A stretch of 64,000 nucleotides of DNA, from assembly GCF_000972845.2 (NCBI RefSeq), contig NC_040028.1, positions 12,458,201 through 12,522,200 on the forward strand, written 5' to 3'. A model generated the notes under the pieces. It saw only the letters and a list, made by a program, of their open reading frames with translations. It did not search any database and was not told where the DNA came from. Made by a program: the position numbers and the translations under genes. Positions 11,331 through 22,009 of the stretch are shown here, piece after piece. Numbering within the stretch: position 1 is the stretch's first letter; every line of letters begins with the position of its first letter. Source of the stretch: Larimichthys crocea. Its lineage: Eukaryota; Chordata; Actinopteri; Sciaenidae.

Positions 11331-11960
11331 ACAGATTCTATTCAACAATATCCCATACCCCATAGTCTCATATAACTCCAAGTTGATTTCTCTTTTCATC
11401 TAGGTATATTGTATTTTTTGTGTGTATGATTTTATCAGTTGTCTTCTTTGTCTGCTCCTATCTCATTTTGATTCTGCTGCAGTGACATGTGAATTTGGAA
11501 TCAATAAAGTTTTCAACTTATCATTCTGAGCTCGGTTAGCATGTTGCTGCCAACTGCAGCTAACGTTAAATGCGGTGGCTAATATAATGCTGGATAAACC
11601 CCTATGTCATTGGACACATCCCTATAAATTCATTGTGATAAATAATTAACGAATGATGGCTTAGACAGCACTAACTAACTTTATTATTCAGGTTCCGTTA
11701 GCATATGTTGATATCAGTATGTGTGTTTATTACCTACCTTTGAGGATGCACAGTATGTATGGTGGTGGCGGAGAGGGCGGCAGAAAAGGTGACAGAGTAA
11801 CTTGTCTGAAAAAGAGCACAAAAGTATGGAGGCCCCGAGGTGACATGCGAAAAAAAAAAGACGAGGAAAAAAAAACAAACTCCGCTCTTGAATTTGAAAC
11901 TTGTGATCTCGAGTTTGAAACTCAACAGAATACTTGTTACAACTTTACTAGTGTTTTGCC
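11331..11960. other. No gene seen
   Basis: Unique-looking AT-rich sequence. At 11890-11950 the segment around CTCGAGTTTGAAACTCAACA and CTTGTTACAACTTTACTAGT is the reverse complement of sequence at 12970-13250, so it belongs to the outer flank of the following inverted-repeat structure. Confidence 0.5.
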
Positions 11961-12941
11961 ATAATCCCACAAACGTAATACATTTTCCACAAATGTAATA
12001 ACTATTATGTTATAACTATTACGTTTGTAGAGATTTATTACGTTTGTGGAGAAGTGAAAACTTTTAGTATTGTAATAACTTCACACGAATAACGGTCGTT
12101 GTGGTTGTTACACACACTACTAATATTGACCGTGGGTGCAAAATCCAGCTGCTGGCTGTCCAAATTTATCGATTTACCCCTCCACTCAAAAATGTGTTTT
12201 TCATATTGTTCCTACACTTGAATGTTTGAGTTTAAAACTTTTGGGATGTCATATATTTGCACATTTCTTAATTCTGGATTTTTTTTAATGAGGGAAAAGG
12301 ATTTTAACAAGATAATTTACCTTTTTGGGTGTGAAAACGATATCAGTCACATTAGCCTATTATTCAAGGAAAAGTATTTCATTTAGGCCACACCTTGAAA
12401 CATGTCTAGGAGTCTTTAATGATTGAATTGTGTTATTTATTTAAACCACAAAATGATAACCTAATTGTGATAATGTTCACAGTTATTATTTAGCTACATG
12501 CCACAGACTGAAATCAGATGCTGTTGTTTCAGCTGTTATGGGGTTTATTTTGATGAAAAACACATATCTGTAAAAACATAAACAGATAAACACACTAGTA
12601 CAGCTGTAACAAGTATCCTGTTGAACTGTAGCGACTCTGACCAGACTTCCTCTGGACGACAGTGGTCGCCATTACAACGGGATAAACCAGCTGCCTGCTG
12701 CTTGCGTGCAAGGGAAGGACAAACAAGAACAACCACAACGACCCTTATTCACTGGGTTATTACATTTATGTGAAGTTATTACAATACTGAAAGTTTTCAC
12801 TTATCCACAAACGTAATAAATCCCTACAAACTTAATAGTTATAACGTAATATTTATTACATTTGTGGAAAACAGCGTAATTCGTTTGTAGTAGGCAGCGG
12901 CTATTACGTTTGTGGAAAATGTATTACGTTTGTGGGATTAT
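11961..12941. mobile_element. Inverted-repeat DNA transposon with CCACAAACGTAATA subterminal repeats
   Basis: The left end ATAATCCCACAAACGTAATA and the right end TATTACGTTTGTGGGATTAT are perfect mirrors. The inverted termini extend about 180 bp, to about 12115 and 12760. Within each terminus CCACAAACGTAATA, or its complement TATTACGTTTGTGG, recurs in several copies and orientations. No transposase is visible, so it is non-autonomous. An interior segment (about 12550-12680: ACACATATCTGTAAAAACAT through ACCAGACTTCCTCTGGACGA) is repeated directly just outside the right end (12950-13065). Confidence 0.7.
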
Positions 12942-13135
12942 TGAAAAACACGTATCTGTAAACACACAAACAGATAAACACACTAGTAAAGTTGTAACAA
13001 GTATTCTGTTAAACTGTAGCGACTTTGACCGGACTTCCTCTGGACTACACTGGAAGCCAGCTGCTGCTTGGTTGCGGGCAGGGGGTCCACTTGAACAGGG
13101 CGCAATTGAAAATATTAGAGCGACTGGCAGTCAAA

Positions 13136-13247
13136 CGAAACTCGAGATCAAGAGTTTCAAAGTCGAGATCTCGACTTTGAAACTCGAGATCTCGACTTTG
13201 AAACTCGAGATCACGAGTTTCAAAGTCGAGATCTCGAGTTTCGATGA
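13136..13247. repeat. Palindromic CTCGAGATC / TTTCAAAGTCGAG satellite
   Basis: Six to seven alternating inverted copies of a 15-17 bp unit built on GAAACTCGAGATC and its complement, for example TTTCAAAGTCGAGATC then TCGACTTTGAAACTCGAGATC-like units. Each junction contains the self-complementary GAGATCTC or CTCGAG, so the tract can fold on itself at several registers. A single diverged unit (TGATCTCGAGTTTGAAACTC) is at 11905. Confidence 0.85.
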
Positions 13248-13282
13248 TGATTCAAATGATACTGCAATTTATTTTTGTTTTG

Positions 13283-14045
13283 TAAGGGCTAAGTGAGCGC
13301 TCTACCATTTGAGCTAATTCCCCTGTACTAAACACTCCATTGCATGGCGAGAAGCATTGTGGAACAAGCACAAACTAAAAGGAAAGCCAGTGCTGCTTGT
13401 TTTAATGCCCTGGCTGCTGTTCTTTAATTACACAGCTTCTCCCCAAGCTTTTCATGAATGTAGCCTGCACAACTTTTGGAGGAAGTTAAACAATTGCCAT
13501 TAATGGCCCTCGATGGATGGATATGACCTTTGACTTTATTCCCATAGTTTAGAAAAGACCAAAGGCCAACTCAGAGCAAATTGTTGTGTCAATGTGGCTA
13601 AATGGTCTAAAATGATGCTTCAGTAAGTTGACCGTAAAAAAAAAAAAAAGTTGCAAGCGTGCTGGGCCAGAGGTCCATGTATCGAAACCATCCTCTGCTA
13701 TTTCTTGCTCTTTCTTTGTGCTCTTCACTGACAAGGCAAGACGCAGTGCTCTTTCTGTGTTGGCAAGTTCTGGAATGTTGGCAAGCTCTAGCATGTTTGG
13801 AAGTTTTGGAATGGTGGCAAGTTCTAGAATGTGTGGAAATTCGGGAAGGTTGTCATGTTCTACAGTGTTGGCAAGTTCTACAATGTCAGAGGAATAACCA
13901 TAGGGTGAACACAAGGTGTTGCTGGACAAGCATGAACCAAAGGGGAAACCACATGCTTCTTACAAATGTAGCCTGCACAAGTAGACTTCAGAGGAAGTTA
14001 AACGACTGCCAATTATGGCCCTCAATGGATGCCGAATGTTAAACC
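13283..14045. pseudogene. Decayed copy of the tRNA-array unit (tRNA-Ala and tRNA-iMet remnants)
   Basis: Matches the 2-kb tRNA unit of 26549-28700 over several hundred bases. It includes the 5' half of tRNA-Ala on the minus strand (13290-13325) and the spacer with CTCGATGGATGGATATGACC. A deleted initiator tRNA-Met follows (about 13652-13710): GCGTGCTGGGCCAGAGGTCC has lost the anticodon loop, and the T-arm ATCGAAACCATCCTCTGCTA remains. A local run of GGAATGTTGGCAAGTTCTA-like units sits at 13770-13880. It is an old fossil of the array. Confidence 0.8.
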
Positions 14046-14478
14046 GCTGTGAAAAAAACAATACACGATTTAATTTTCCGTCCCGTCAGCACGTTATTCA
14101 ACTTTTATTACAACTTTCTTGTAAGGTAGCCACTTTGCTAATGGAGGTTCAGCCTGTCAAATAAGACTATCAAATGATAAATTTGAAAAAAAGTTTAATT
14201 GCCAAGTATGTTTTTTTTTTTTTACACTCACAAGGAATTTGTAAACATCAAACAATCAAACATTATCTAAACCGTAATTTAGACTATACTACTTAAAAAA
14301 AAAAAAAAGTAGCGGGCTTTACAATGGTGCGGCTAATTTACTGGCCACCGGGGGCACTCTATAGCAGTAAAAGCAAAAGTGAGACAGACGTGGGAGAAGA
14401 TTATGCGCCGAAGAAGACACTAGTTTTGAATTTGATTCATTTCACACGCAGAAATGCAGCTTTTAAATTAAAGGCAAA
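14046..14478. other. No gene seen; poly-A/poly-T tracts
   Basis: Sequence leading into the DUF6729-type gene. It contains A and T homopolymers at 14208-14224 and 14295-14310 and no recognisable promoter element. Confidence 0.4.
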
Positions 14479-14632
14479 ATGTTGATGGTGTGTTTGTGCC
14501 GTACTGCCGATTTTCAGGCAGGACAGGGAGTGCAGTGCAACGAGTTTGTGGAAGGAGAAAAATTCTCAGAACACCTGTCTGACCACCACACAGAGGAGAT
14601 GTGTGACACCTGTGGGGCCAAGGTGCAGGGTA
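14479..14632 (+). pseudogene. DUF6729-type gene, 5' coding part (before L2 insertion)
   Basis: About 51 codons beginning MLMVCLCRTADF and ending CDTCGAKVQG, with a zinc-ribbon-like CxxC. The frame runs up to the GGGTA target site at 14628-14632, where an L2 LINE interrupts it. It resumes in the same frame at 18082 after the second GGGTA, which shows that both pieces were one exon. The upstream exon limits and the true start codon are unclear. Related proteins are abundant in fish genomes and are probably derived from a mobile element. Confidence 0.65.
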
Positions 14633-14962
14633 AATCAAATCTAATCAAATCAATTTTATTTGTATAGCCCAAAGTCACAAAGTACATTTGCCTCAGAGGG
14701 CTTTACAATCTGTACAGGGAGTGACACCCTCTGTCCTTAGAGCCTCGGTTTGAGTGAGGAAAAACTTGCCCACAAAAAACCTTTAACAGGGAAAAAAGGT
14801 GGAAGAAACCTCAGGAAGAGCCACAGAGGAGGGATCCCTCTCCCAGGACGGACAGACGTGCAATGGATGTCACGTGTACAGGACAAATCAACACTAACAT
14901 ATTGTACAATTGTCCCCCGGCAGTCTAATGGCAGCATAACTAAGGGATGACCTGAGCCAGCC

Positions 14963-17086
14963 CTAACTATAGGCTTTATCAAAAAGGAAAGTCTTAAGTC
15001 TATTCTTAAAAGTGTTGACCGTGTCTGCCTCCTGAACCCAGAATGGTAGTTTGTTCCACAGAAGAGGAGCCTGATAGCTGAAAGCTCTGGCTCCCAATCT
15101 ACTTTTGGAGACTATAGGAACCACAAGGAACCCAGCGTCCTGAGAGCACAGTGTTCTAGAGGGGTAGTAAGGTACTATGAGCTCTTTTAGATATGATGGT
15201 GCCTGACCATGAAGAGCTTTGTATGTAAGGAGAAGAATTTTAAATTCTATTTTAGATTTAATAGGTAGCCAATGCAAGGAAGCCAAAAGGGAGAGATGTG
15301 ATCTCCTGATCTTGGTTCCTGTCAGAACGTGCGCAGCAGCATTCTGATTAACTGCAAAGCCTAAGAGACTAATTGGAGCAGCCTGATAACAAAGCAGTTA
15401 CAATAGTCCAGCCTTGAAGTAACAAATGCGTGGACTAGTTTTTCTGCATCCGCTTGAGAGACAATGCGTCTGATTTTAGCGATGTTACGTAAGTGGAAGA
15501 ATGCAGTCCTCGAAATTTGTTTTATATGGACGTTAAAGGACAAATCCTGATCAAAGACAACTCCAAGATTCTTTACAGTGGAGCTGGAGGCCAGGGTGTC
15601 CCATCTAAAGTAACTAAGTCTCTAGAAGAGAGTTTCTTAGGTGTTTGGGGTCCAATTACAAGAACTTCAGTTTTGTCTGAATTTAACATCCAAAAATGGT
15701 AGGTCATCCACTTTTTATATCCTTAAGGCATGCTTGGAGTTTAGTTAACTGATTGGTTGCATCAGGCTTGTAGATAAATATTTGGGTGTCGTCAGCATAA
15801 CAATGAAAATTGATAAGGTGATTCCTAATAATGTTCCCTAAAGGAAGCATTATAAACTAAATAGAAGTGGTCCTATACAGAACCTTGTGGGCCTCCATGA
15901 CAAACTTTGGTATGCTGGAGGATTCATCACTGACGTGAACAACTGAGATCGATCTAAGAAATACGATTTAAACCAGCTTAGAGTGGTTCCTCTGATACCA
16001 ATTTGATGTTCCAGTCTCTGTAAAAAATGTGATGGTCAATGGTGTCAAATGCAGCACTAAGATCTAACAGGACAGTACAGAGATGAGTCCTTTGTCTGAT
16101 GCCATTAGGAGGGCATTTGTAACTTTGACTATGCGGTCTCTGTGCTATAATGCACTCTAATCCTCACTGAAATCCTCAATAGGACTATTGTTATGGAAGA
16201 AGTCACACAGCTGATTAGCTACAGCTTTCTACAAGTATCTTAGACAGAAAGGGAAGGTGATATCGGTCTGTAGTTGGCTAAGACCTCTGGGTCTAGAGTG
16301 GGCTTTTTAAGAGAGGTTAATTACAGCTACTTAAAGGACTGTGATACTATCCTGATAATAAAGACAGATTATCATGTCCAATAAAGAATGACTAACTAGA
16401 GGTAAAACATCCTTGAGCAGCCTGGTTGGGATGGGGTCTAAGAGACAGGTTGACGGCTTAGCTGCAGAAATGATTAAAGTTATTTGATGAAGGTCGATGG
16501 GAGAAAAACAGTCTAAATACATATCAGGTTTTACAGCTGTTTCTAAACTTGCTGTATCAGAATGCAGATCAATGCCTGTTGAGGGCAAGAGGAGATGGAT
16601 TTTGTCTCTTAGTAATAGTTATAATCTATCATTAAAGAAGCTCATGAAGTCATTGCTACTTAGACCTAAGGGAATAGATGGTTCAGTAGAGCTGTGATTC
16701 TCTGTTAACCTGGCTACAGTGCTGAAGAGAAACCTGGGGTTGTTCTTATTCTCCTCTATTAATGAAGAGTAGCAGGCTGCTCTGGCATTACTGAGAGCCT
16801 TCCTGTATGTTTGGAGATTATCTTGCCAGACTAGATGAGATTCTTCCAGTTTAGTGGCACGCCATTTGCGTTCAGATTTACGTGCCTCTTGCTTTAATTT
16901 GTGAGTCTGCAGGCGATACCATGGTGCTAGCCTTCTTTGTTTAATTGTCTTCTTTTTCAGAGGTGCAATAGAGTCTAGAGTTGTCCGTAATGAGCCTGTA
17001 ATACTATCAACAAGATGGTCTATTGGTGAGGGGCTAAAGGAAACAGACAAGTCCTCTGTTACAGTTAGACATGGCATTGAATTCAA
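14963..17086 (-). pseudogene. L2 ORF2 reverse transcriptase and C-terminal part
   Basis: Reverse transcriptase that primes on nicked target DNA. Reading leftward, segments include the RT start (DPIPTRLLKDVLPLVSHS at about 16430), then the thumb and connection (FFHLRNIAKIRRIVSQADAE and HAFVTSRLDYCN at about 15420). The conserved tail follows (SLHWLPIKSKIEFKILLLTY and LWNKLPFWVQEADTVNTFK), ending at 14963. A linker region of about 150 codons (16619-17086) precedes RT. The central YADD region around 15800-15850 is degraded. Several frameshifts and stops make it inactive. Confidence 0.85.
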
Positions 17087-17089
17087 TGC

Positions 17090-18076
17090 TTAAGGAATCA
17101 CTTCCTTAAATTTGGCTACAGCACTATCAGATAAACATCTGCTGTAGAAGTTTCTACACAAAGGCTTATAGTCCGGTAGTATGAACTCAAAGGTTATTAA
17201 AAAATGGTCATACAGAAGAGGATTCTGTGGAAAGACTATTAGATTATCAATTTCAATGCCATATGAAAGAACAAGATCAAGAGTGTGGTTCAGACAATGA
17301 GTCGGTTTATTTACACTTTGACAAAAGCCAATTGAGTCTAATAAAGAGATAAACGCAGTACTAAGACTGTCGTTGTGGTTGTCCGCATGAATATTAAAAT
17401 CACCTACAATAATTACTTTATCTGTTTTAAGGATCAAGCCTGATGCAAATTCTGCAAATTCAGATAAAAATTCAGAATAAGGACCAGGAGCTCCATATAC
17501 TGTAACAAATAAAATTGGCTGCGATGTTTTCCAGGTTGGGTGAGTGAGGCTAAGAACAAGACTTTCAAATTAATTATAATTTAGTTTAGGTTTAGGATTT
17601 ATTAATAGACTTGAGTCAAATATGGCTCCAACTCCACCACCTCGACCAGTACTTCGAGGAACATGAGTATTATAATGACTCGGAGGAGTGGATTCATTTA
17701 AGCTAACATATTCATCCTCCTGCAGCCAGGTTTCAGTGAGACAGAACAAATCAATATCATAGTCAGATATTAATTCATTGACTAAGACAGCTTTAGATGA
17801 CAAAGACCTGATATTCAATAGTCCACATTTAATTCTCTTATTTTGGACTGTTGGAGATGTTGATTTAATTTTTATTAAGTTTTTATGATGAACTCCTCTT
17901 CTGTTTGTTTTATCTTTAAATAATGTAGGTGGACGGGGGACAGACACAGTCTCTATACTAAAGGACTGGGTGGGCAGCTGCTCTAATGGAGGCGCAGAGA
18001 AGCGTGTAAGACTGCAGCTCTGCTTCCTGGTCTCAACTCTGGGTTGTCGACATGGTTTTGGTAGGCTAATAAACTT
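17090..18076 (-). pseudogene. L2 ORF2 apurinic-type endonuclease
   Basis: The N-terminal endonuclease that nicks the target. It shows [20 protein letters not shown], the catalytic Glu in [42 protein letters not shown] and HTLDLVLSYGIEIDNL in the expected order for an APE-like domain. It is broken between 17437 and 17570. The leader with [12 protein letters not shown] sequence is preceded by remnants of the inter-ORF region, and the copy ends there because of 5' truncation. Confidence 0.85.
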
Positions 18077-18081
18077 GGGTA

Positions 18082-20037
18082 CTGCTGGTGTTTTGAACCA
18101 CATACAACTGGCTCACTATTCAGCATTCATCTTGCCACCACCGCAAAAGTCAACAGTACTACCACCAAAGCCAATGCCATCTCTGATCCCACCTTCATGT
18201 AGCTCTGCCACGCCCACCTACCCATCACAACACACTGCAACTCCACTTAAAACATGTTCAATTAATTGGAAAGGTTTTCTTCCTGAACAGCTCCGCAGAG
18301 TAATCCAGGAAGCAGATCAGGTGTGGATTTCAAAGTGCCTGTATGAGCCTACAGGCCAGCTGAAACAGAAGATCACAGCATGCTGGTTTCACCCACCACT
18401 GGAGCCCAAACCATCTCCTCCTGAGCCTGGGTGGTACTACCGGCAGAGGATGTTCATCTGGGCACCAATGAGGATGTGGGGGATTCCACTGAAATGCCCA
18501 CAATGTTCCCGGAAAATGAACAGCTCCGGGATCTACAGAAAGGTCAGGGAGGTGATTGATGTGGATAGCCGCTACTACCTAGTGGGAGGGGACTATCCAC
18601 GTTGCAGCAAGTGCTTTCAGCCGGTCTGCCCATGCAGCCAGGATATTCTCTCCCAGCTGGATGTGGCACACAGGAGCCTGTTCCCCACTGTCCTCACAAC
18701 ACAGCTGGCTCTGGACAGGAAGTGTATCACTTTCCTGAGGCCGAGGACCAGTGGTAACAGTTCCTCCTACCTCCAGTCTGTAATAGAGGAAGCGCATAGC
18801 GATGAGTGGGCACGTCAGACCATCCGCTACCTCTCGAACTGTGAGAGCCATATGAAGATGGCTACTTTCGTTCCCTCTGCAGCTGTCCACAGTCCTCCAC
18901 CACCCTTCAGGCCCCTTCCACTTGCCCAGTGGTTTGAGACGGTCCACTCCAACGACATCCTCAGCCATCTGGATGAGATGAAGGGAGCGATCACCTCTAC
19001 CTATGGTAGAATTCTGAAGATGGATTCAACAAAGAAGGTAAGGGTTTCAACAGTAAAAAATATAGAAAATAGAACATGTATAATTACAACAAAACAGGAA
19101 ATGAGTGTACTTCTTAGTGGGGCAATGTCTTCAGTTTGAAAGTAGTGTTTGTTTTACAGATCACCAAGAAGCTGGCTGGCAAGATCGGGGACAGTGCTGC
19201 ATGGATGACAAACATCGGCAATGAGTTTGGCCAGGTTCTGAACTCTGTTCTGATGACGGGTGAAGGTGCAGGGTTGGAAGAGTTGTGCCAAGGCATCGTC
19301 ACTCGCTACAGAAATGCGGACCAACCTGAACCTGAAGTCATCTATGTCGACCGGGACTGCTGCAGTCAGTCAGGTGGGTAAAAATTGTTTTTAAAACATG
19401 TATCAAATATACGTTTGAAAAACCGTGTACCACACACACACACACACACACACACTGTTAGAGCCATTTGTATTAAATGTGTTTATTTGTATTTTTGTTA
19501 CACTCCCAGGTGTTGTGGTCTATGCAATTATCACTGGTTGTTTTTCACAGGTGTGTCTTCAGTGGTTAGGCTCTTTCATCCGTGAAGGTCTGCAGTGTGC
19601 TTGGACAGAACACCACCCTTTGTATGGCTTTTTTTTGCGCCAGGCTTTCCTCCTGTATCTTTGAATGGGACCAGTAGGATGTGCAACGCCTGAAGGAGGC
19701 CAAGAGAGCGGAGTGGAAGAGCAGCCACAGCGGACATGCTCCCACTGAGAAACAGCTCATGGCCACCATCAGCCCAGGGGAACTGAAAAGGCACTGCAGG
19801 AGGAGGACGTGTGGAGTGGAAGAGATACGGAGGATGATTTCAGAGCTGCTGGAATCAGTGTGGGAGCTGACAGACACCACAGGGCTGCATCTGGTGAACA
19901 ATGACAGCATGCGCCACGTTTGGGAGGTGCAGCAGAAGCACCCGGAGTGCCTCCAAGACCCTCCAGGTGTTGCACTATACACAAAGGTGGGGACTCTCCA
20001 GAAGGGCGGCAAAGAGCTGGACATCCTTAGGTGTGGT
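18082..20037 (+). pseudogene. DUF6729-type gene, central exons (between L2 and gypsy)
   Basis: The longest surviving part. Exon 18082-19037 encodes a Pro/Ser-rich linker and then the conserved domain with zinc ligands (IPLKCPQCSRK, YPRCSKCFQPVCPC, DVAHRSLFPTVLTTQLALD), ending at an AAG|GTAAGG donor. Exon 19160-19373 (KLAGKIGDSAAWMTNIGNEF, EVIYVDRDCC) is bounded by TTTTACAG and GGTGGGTA and looks like an RNase H-like/transposase segment. Exon 19551-20037 is damaged: an internal deletion near 19640 and a TAG before VQRLKEAKRAEWKSSHSG. It ends where a gypsy element inserted. I recognise the DUF6729 family with fair confidence. Its function is unknown and a transposase origin is likely. Confidence 0.7.
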
Positions 20038-20342
20038 TGTCACAACCTGGCTCAGAGGTATGACAAAAGATGGAGACCGCACATGCTTTTAAACTATAAA
20101 ACATAAATTAATTTAAACTACATAAGATTAACTGCGCATATCAGTTCATCAGTAATGTTTGTAATCTATGGGTGTGTGAAAATGTGTGTAAATGTAAGAT
20201 GAAACAAAATATAAGTAACCAAAGCTCAAACAAACCCAGCTCTTCTTATGAGCATTCACACCAATTCAGGTGTTAACCATCTCTCCTGATGAGCTTCCCA
20301 GACAACCAATCAAAAATTAGGTCAGGCCATAAAGCCGTCACA
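20038..20342 (-). repeat. 3' LTR of the Gmr1-like element
   Basis: On the plus strand it runs TGTCACAACC...GCCGTCACA. It aligns with the right LTR almost throughout. The main difference is a roughly 13-bp insertion in the right copy (CAACTCAAACAGG region). On the element strand a purine-rich GTGGCGGGGAA lies immediately before it, as expected of a polypurine tract. Confidence 0.92.
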
Positions 20343-20596
20343 TTCCCCGCCACAAGAGCAATGTCCCACCTCTGACCCTGTAATTTATTTATTAACTTTC
20401 ATTTACCAAACACCTGTCTAATCCGTTATTTACCAACAACCAATGAAAATTTTCCCATCACATCCCAATACACCCCCACCCCCAATTCTCATGACTCAGC
20501 AACCTTGGATCCGGAGGAAGCACTTTTAAGAGTACCTGAAAATCAGGGCAGAAGATATACAAAGACAAATGGGCAATTTTCCTGTAAATGCAGATC

Positions 20597-22000
20597 TTAA
20601 ATCAAAGGGGCACGTGACAGTGCATCTGCACCCACATTTTCTTTGCCTTTAATATGACGTATGTCCAAATGATATGGCTGCAACATCAAGGGCCATCGCA
20701 TAAATCTTTGATTTGGGTTTTGGAGCGAACGCAAAAAAGTTAATGGGTTGTGGTCAGTATAAACCACCAAAGAAGAACCTGACCCAACATAAACATTGAA
20801 GTGTTGAAGAGCCCAAATAAGAGCAAGTGCCTCTTTTTCTATTACAGAATAATGTTTCTGATACACTTCGAGAAGTAACTTATGGGCCTTTCCTCCCCAC
20901 TTTCATCTGTCTGTAAAAAAACTGCCCCAGCCCCAACATCACTTGCATCTACTTGCAACTGGAAAGGGTGATCCAGCCGAGGAGCTGCGAGCACAGGAGC
21001 AGGGGACAACAGATACTTCACTTGGTCGAATGCCTGCTGACAAAGGGGAGACCAAACATACTTAACATCAGTTTTCAACAACTCAGTCAATGGGGCTACA
21101 ACAGAGGCAAAATTGGCACAAAACCCCCGATAATAACCCACCATCCCCAAGAAACACAACAATTCCCGCTTAGTAGATGGAACCAGAAATGCTTGTATTG
21201 CCAAAACTTTTGCGTGAATAGGGCGAACTTCTCCCTGTCCCACAACCTTACCAAAATAGGTTACTGTAGCCTTTGCAAATTCACATTTGGCCAGATTTAT
21301 AGTCAGGTGAGCCCAGAGCAGCCTGTCGAATAGGGCCTTCACTCTTTTAAGATGTTCTTCCCATGACTCACTATAGACCACCACATCATCCAAGTAGACT
21401 GCACAACCCTCCAGCCCACACACAATTTTGTTCATCAAATGTGGCTGGAGCATTACGTAGTCCAAATGGCATGACTGTGTAAAAGTACAGCACAAAGCAC
21501 AAATCACAAACCTGCCAGTAACCCTTAAGATTAAACTTACTAACATATTTGGCCGCGCCAACCTGATCAACACAATCTTCCATCTGGGGAAGAGGGAAGG
21601 AGTCAGGTTTTGTTACCGCATTCACCTTCCTATAATCAGTGCAGGGTCTATAGGTGCAATCAGGCTTGCTAACCAAAAGACAAGGTGAGGCCCAGCTAGA
21701 TTAAGAAGGTTCAGCAATAGCATTATCCAAGATATGACACTTCTGAGTCCAAGACCTTTCGTTTCTCTGGAGGAACCCGATAGAACCTCTGAGTGATAGG
21801 CTTAGCATCTCCCACATCAATATCATGCTCAATTACATAAGTGCGAGTAGGATTATCAGAGAACAGACCCGGGTAACTTTGAATAAGCTTAACCAGCTGT
21901 TTACACTTATTTTCGTCCAAATGACTAAGTATTGTATCTAACTTTGCAAGAGTTTCCGAATCTTTTAGTCGAGGCTGCAAAACTCCATCACCCGCTAAAC
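20597..22000 (-). pseudogene. pol: Gmr1-like pol: reverse transcriptase and RNase H
   Basis: The element's last domains. RT motifs in order are YVIEHDIDVGDAKPITQRFY, SKPDCTYRPCTDYRKVNAVT, KFNLKGYWQV, TVMPFGLRNAPATF, the catalytic VYLDDVVVYSESWEEHL and CFLGMVGYYRGFCANFASV. RNase H follows with VDASDVGAGAVF, SVIEKEALALIWALQHF, VYTDHNPLTFLRSL and IKGKENVGADALSRAPL. The frame breaks near 21700, 21480 and 20860. No integrase follows RNase H: only about 250 bp separate its stop from the LTR, which confirms the rearranged domain order. Confidence 0.9.
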
Positions 22001-22009
22001 TCTCTTCCT

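Larger units (their letters stand above)
14633..18076 (-). mobile_element. L2-clade LINE, copy A (5'-truncated), in the DUF6729-type gene
   Basis: Minus-strand non-LTR retrotransposon. Its 3' end carries the ATTTGATTTGATT-type tail (plus strand AAATCAAATCTAATCAAATC at 14633), and its 5' end is truncated within ORF1/ORF2 leader sequence at 18076. It is flanked by GGGTA (14628-14632 and 18077-18081), a short target-site duplication. Endonuclease and reverse transcriptase segments are recognisable but split by frameshifts. Other copies in the window are 36820-41020, 41216-41822, 42149-47218, 54050-54262 and 61464-62033. Confidence 0.9.

Noticed and set aside
12910..13296. 128-codon frame with repeated KLEI/KVEI units
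   Set aside because: Generated by the palindromic CTCGAGATC satellite.
18579..18968. 129-codon open frame on the minus strand
   Set aside because: Lies opposite the DUF6729-type exon, which has recognisable motifs; it is a shadow frame.
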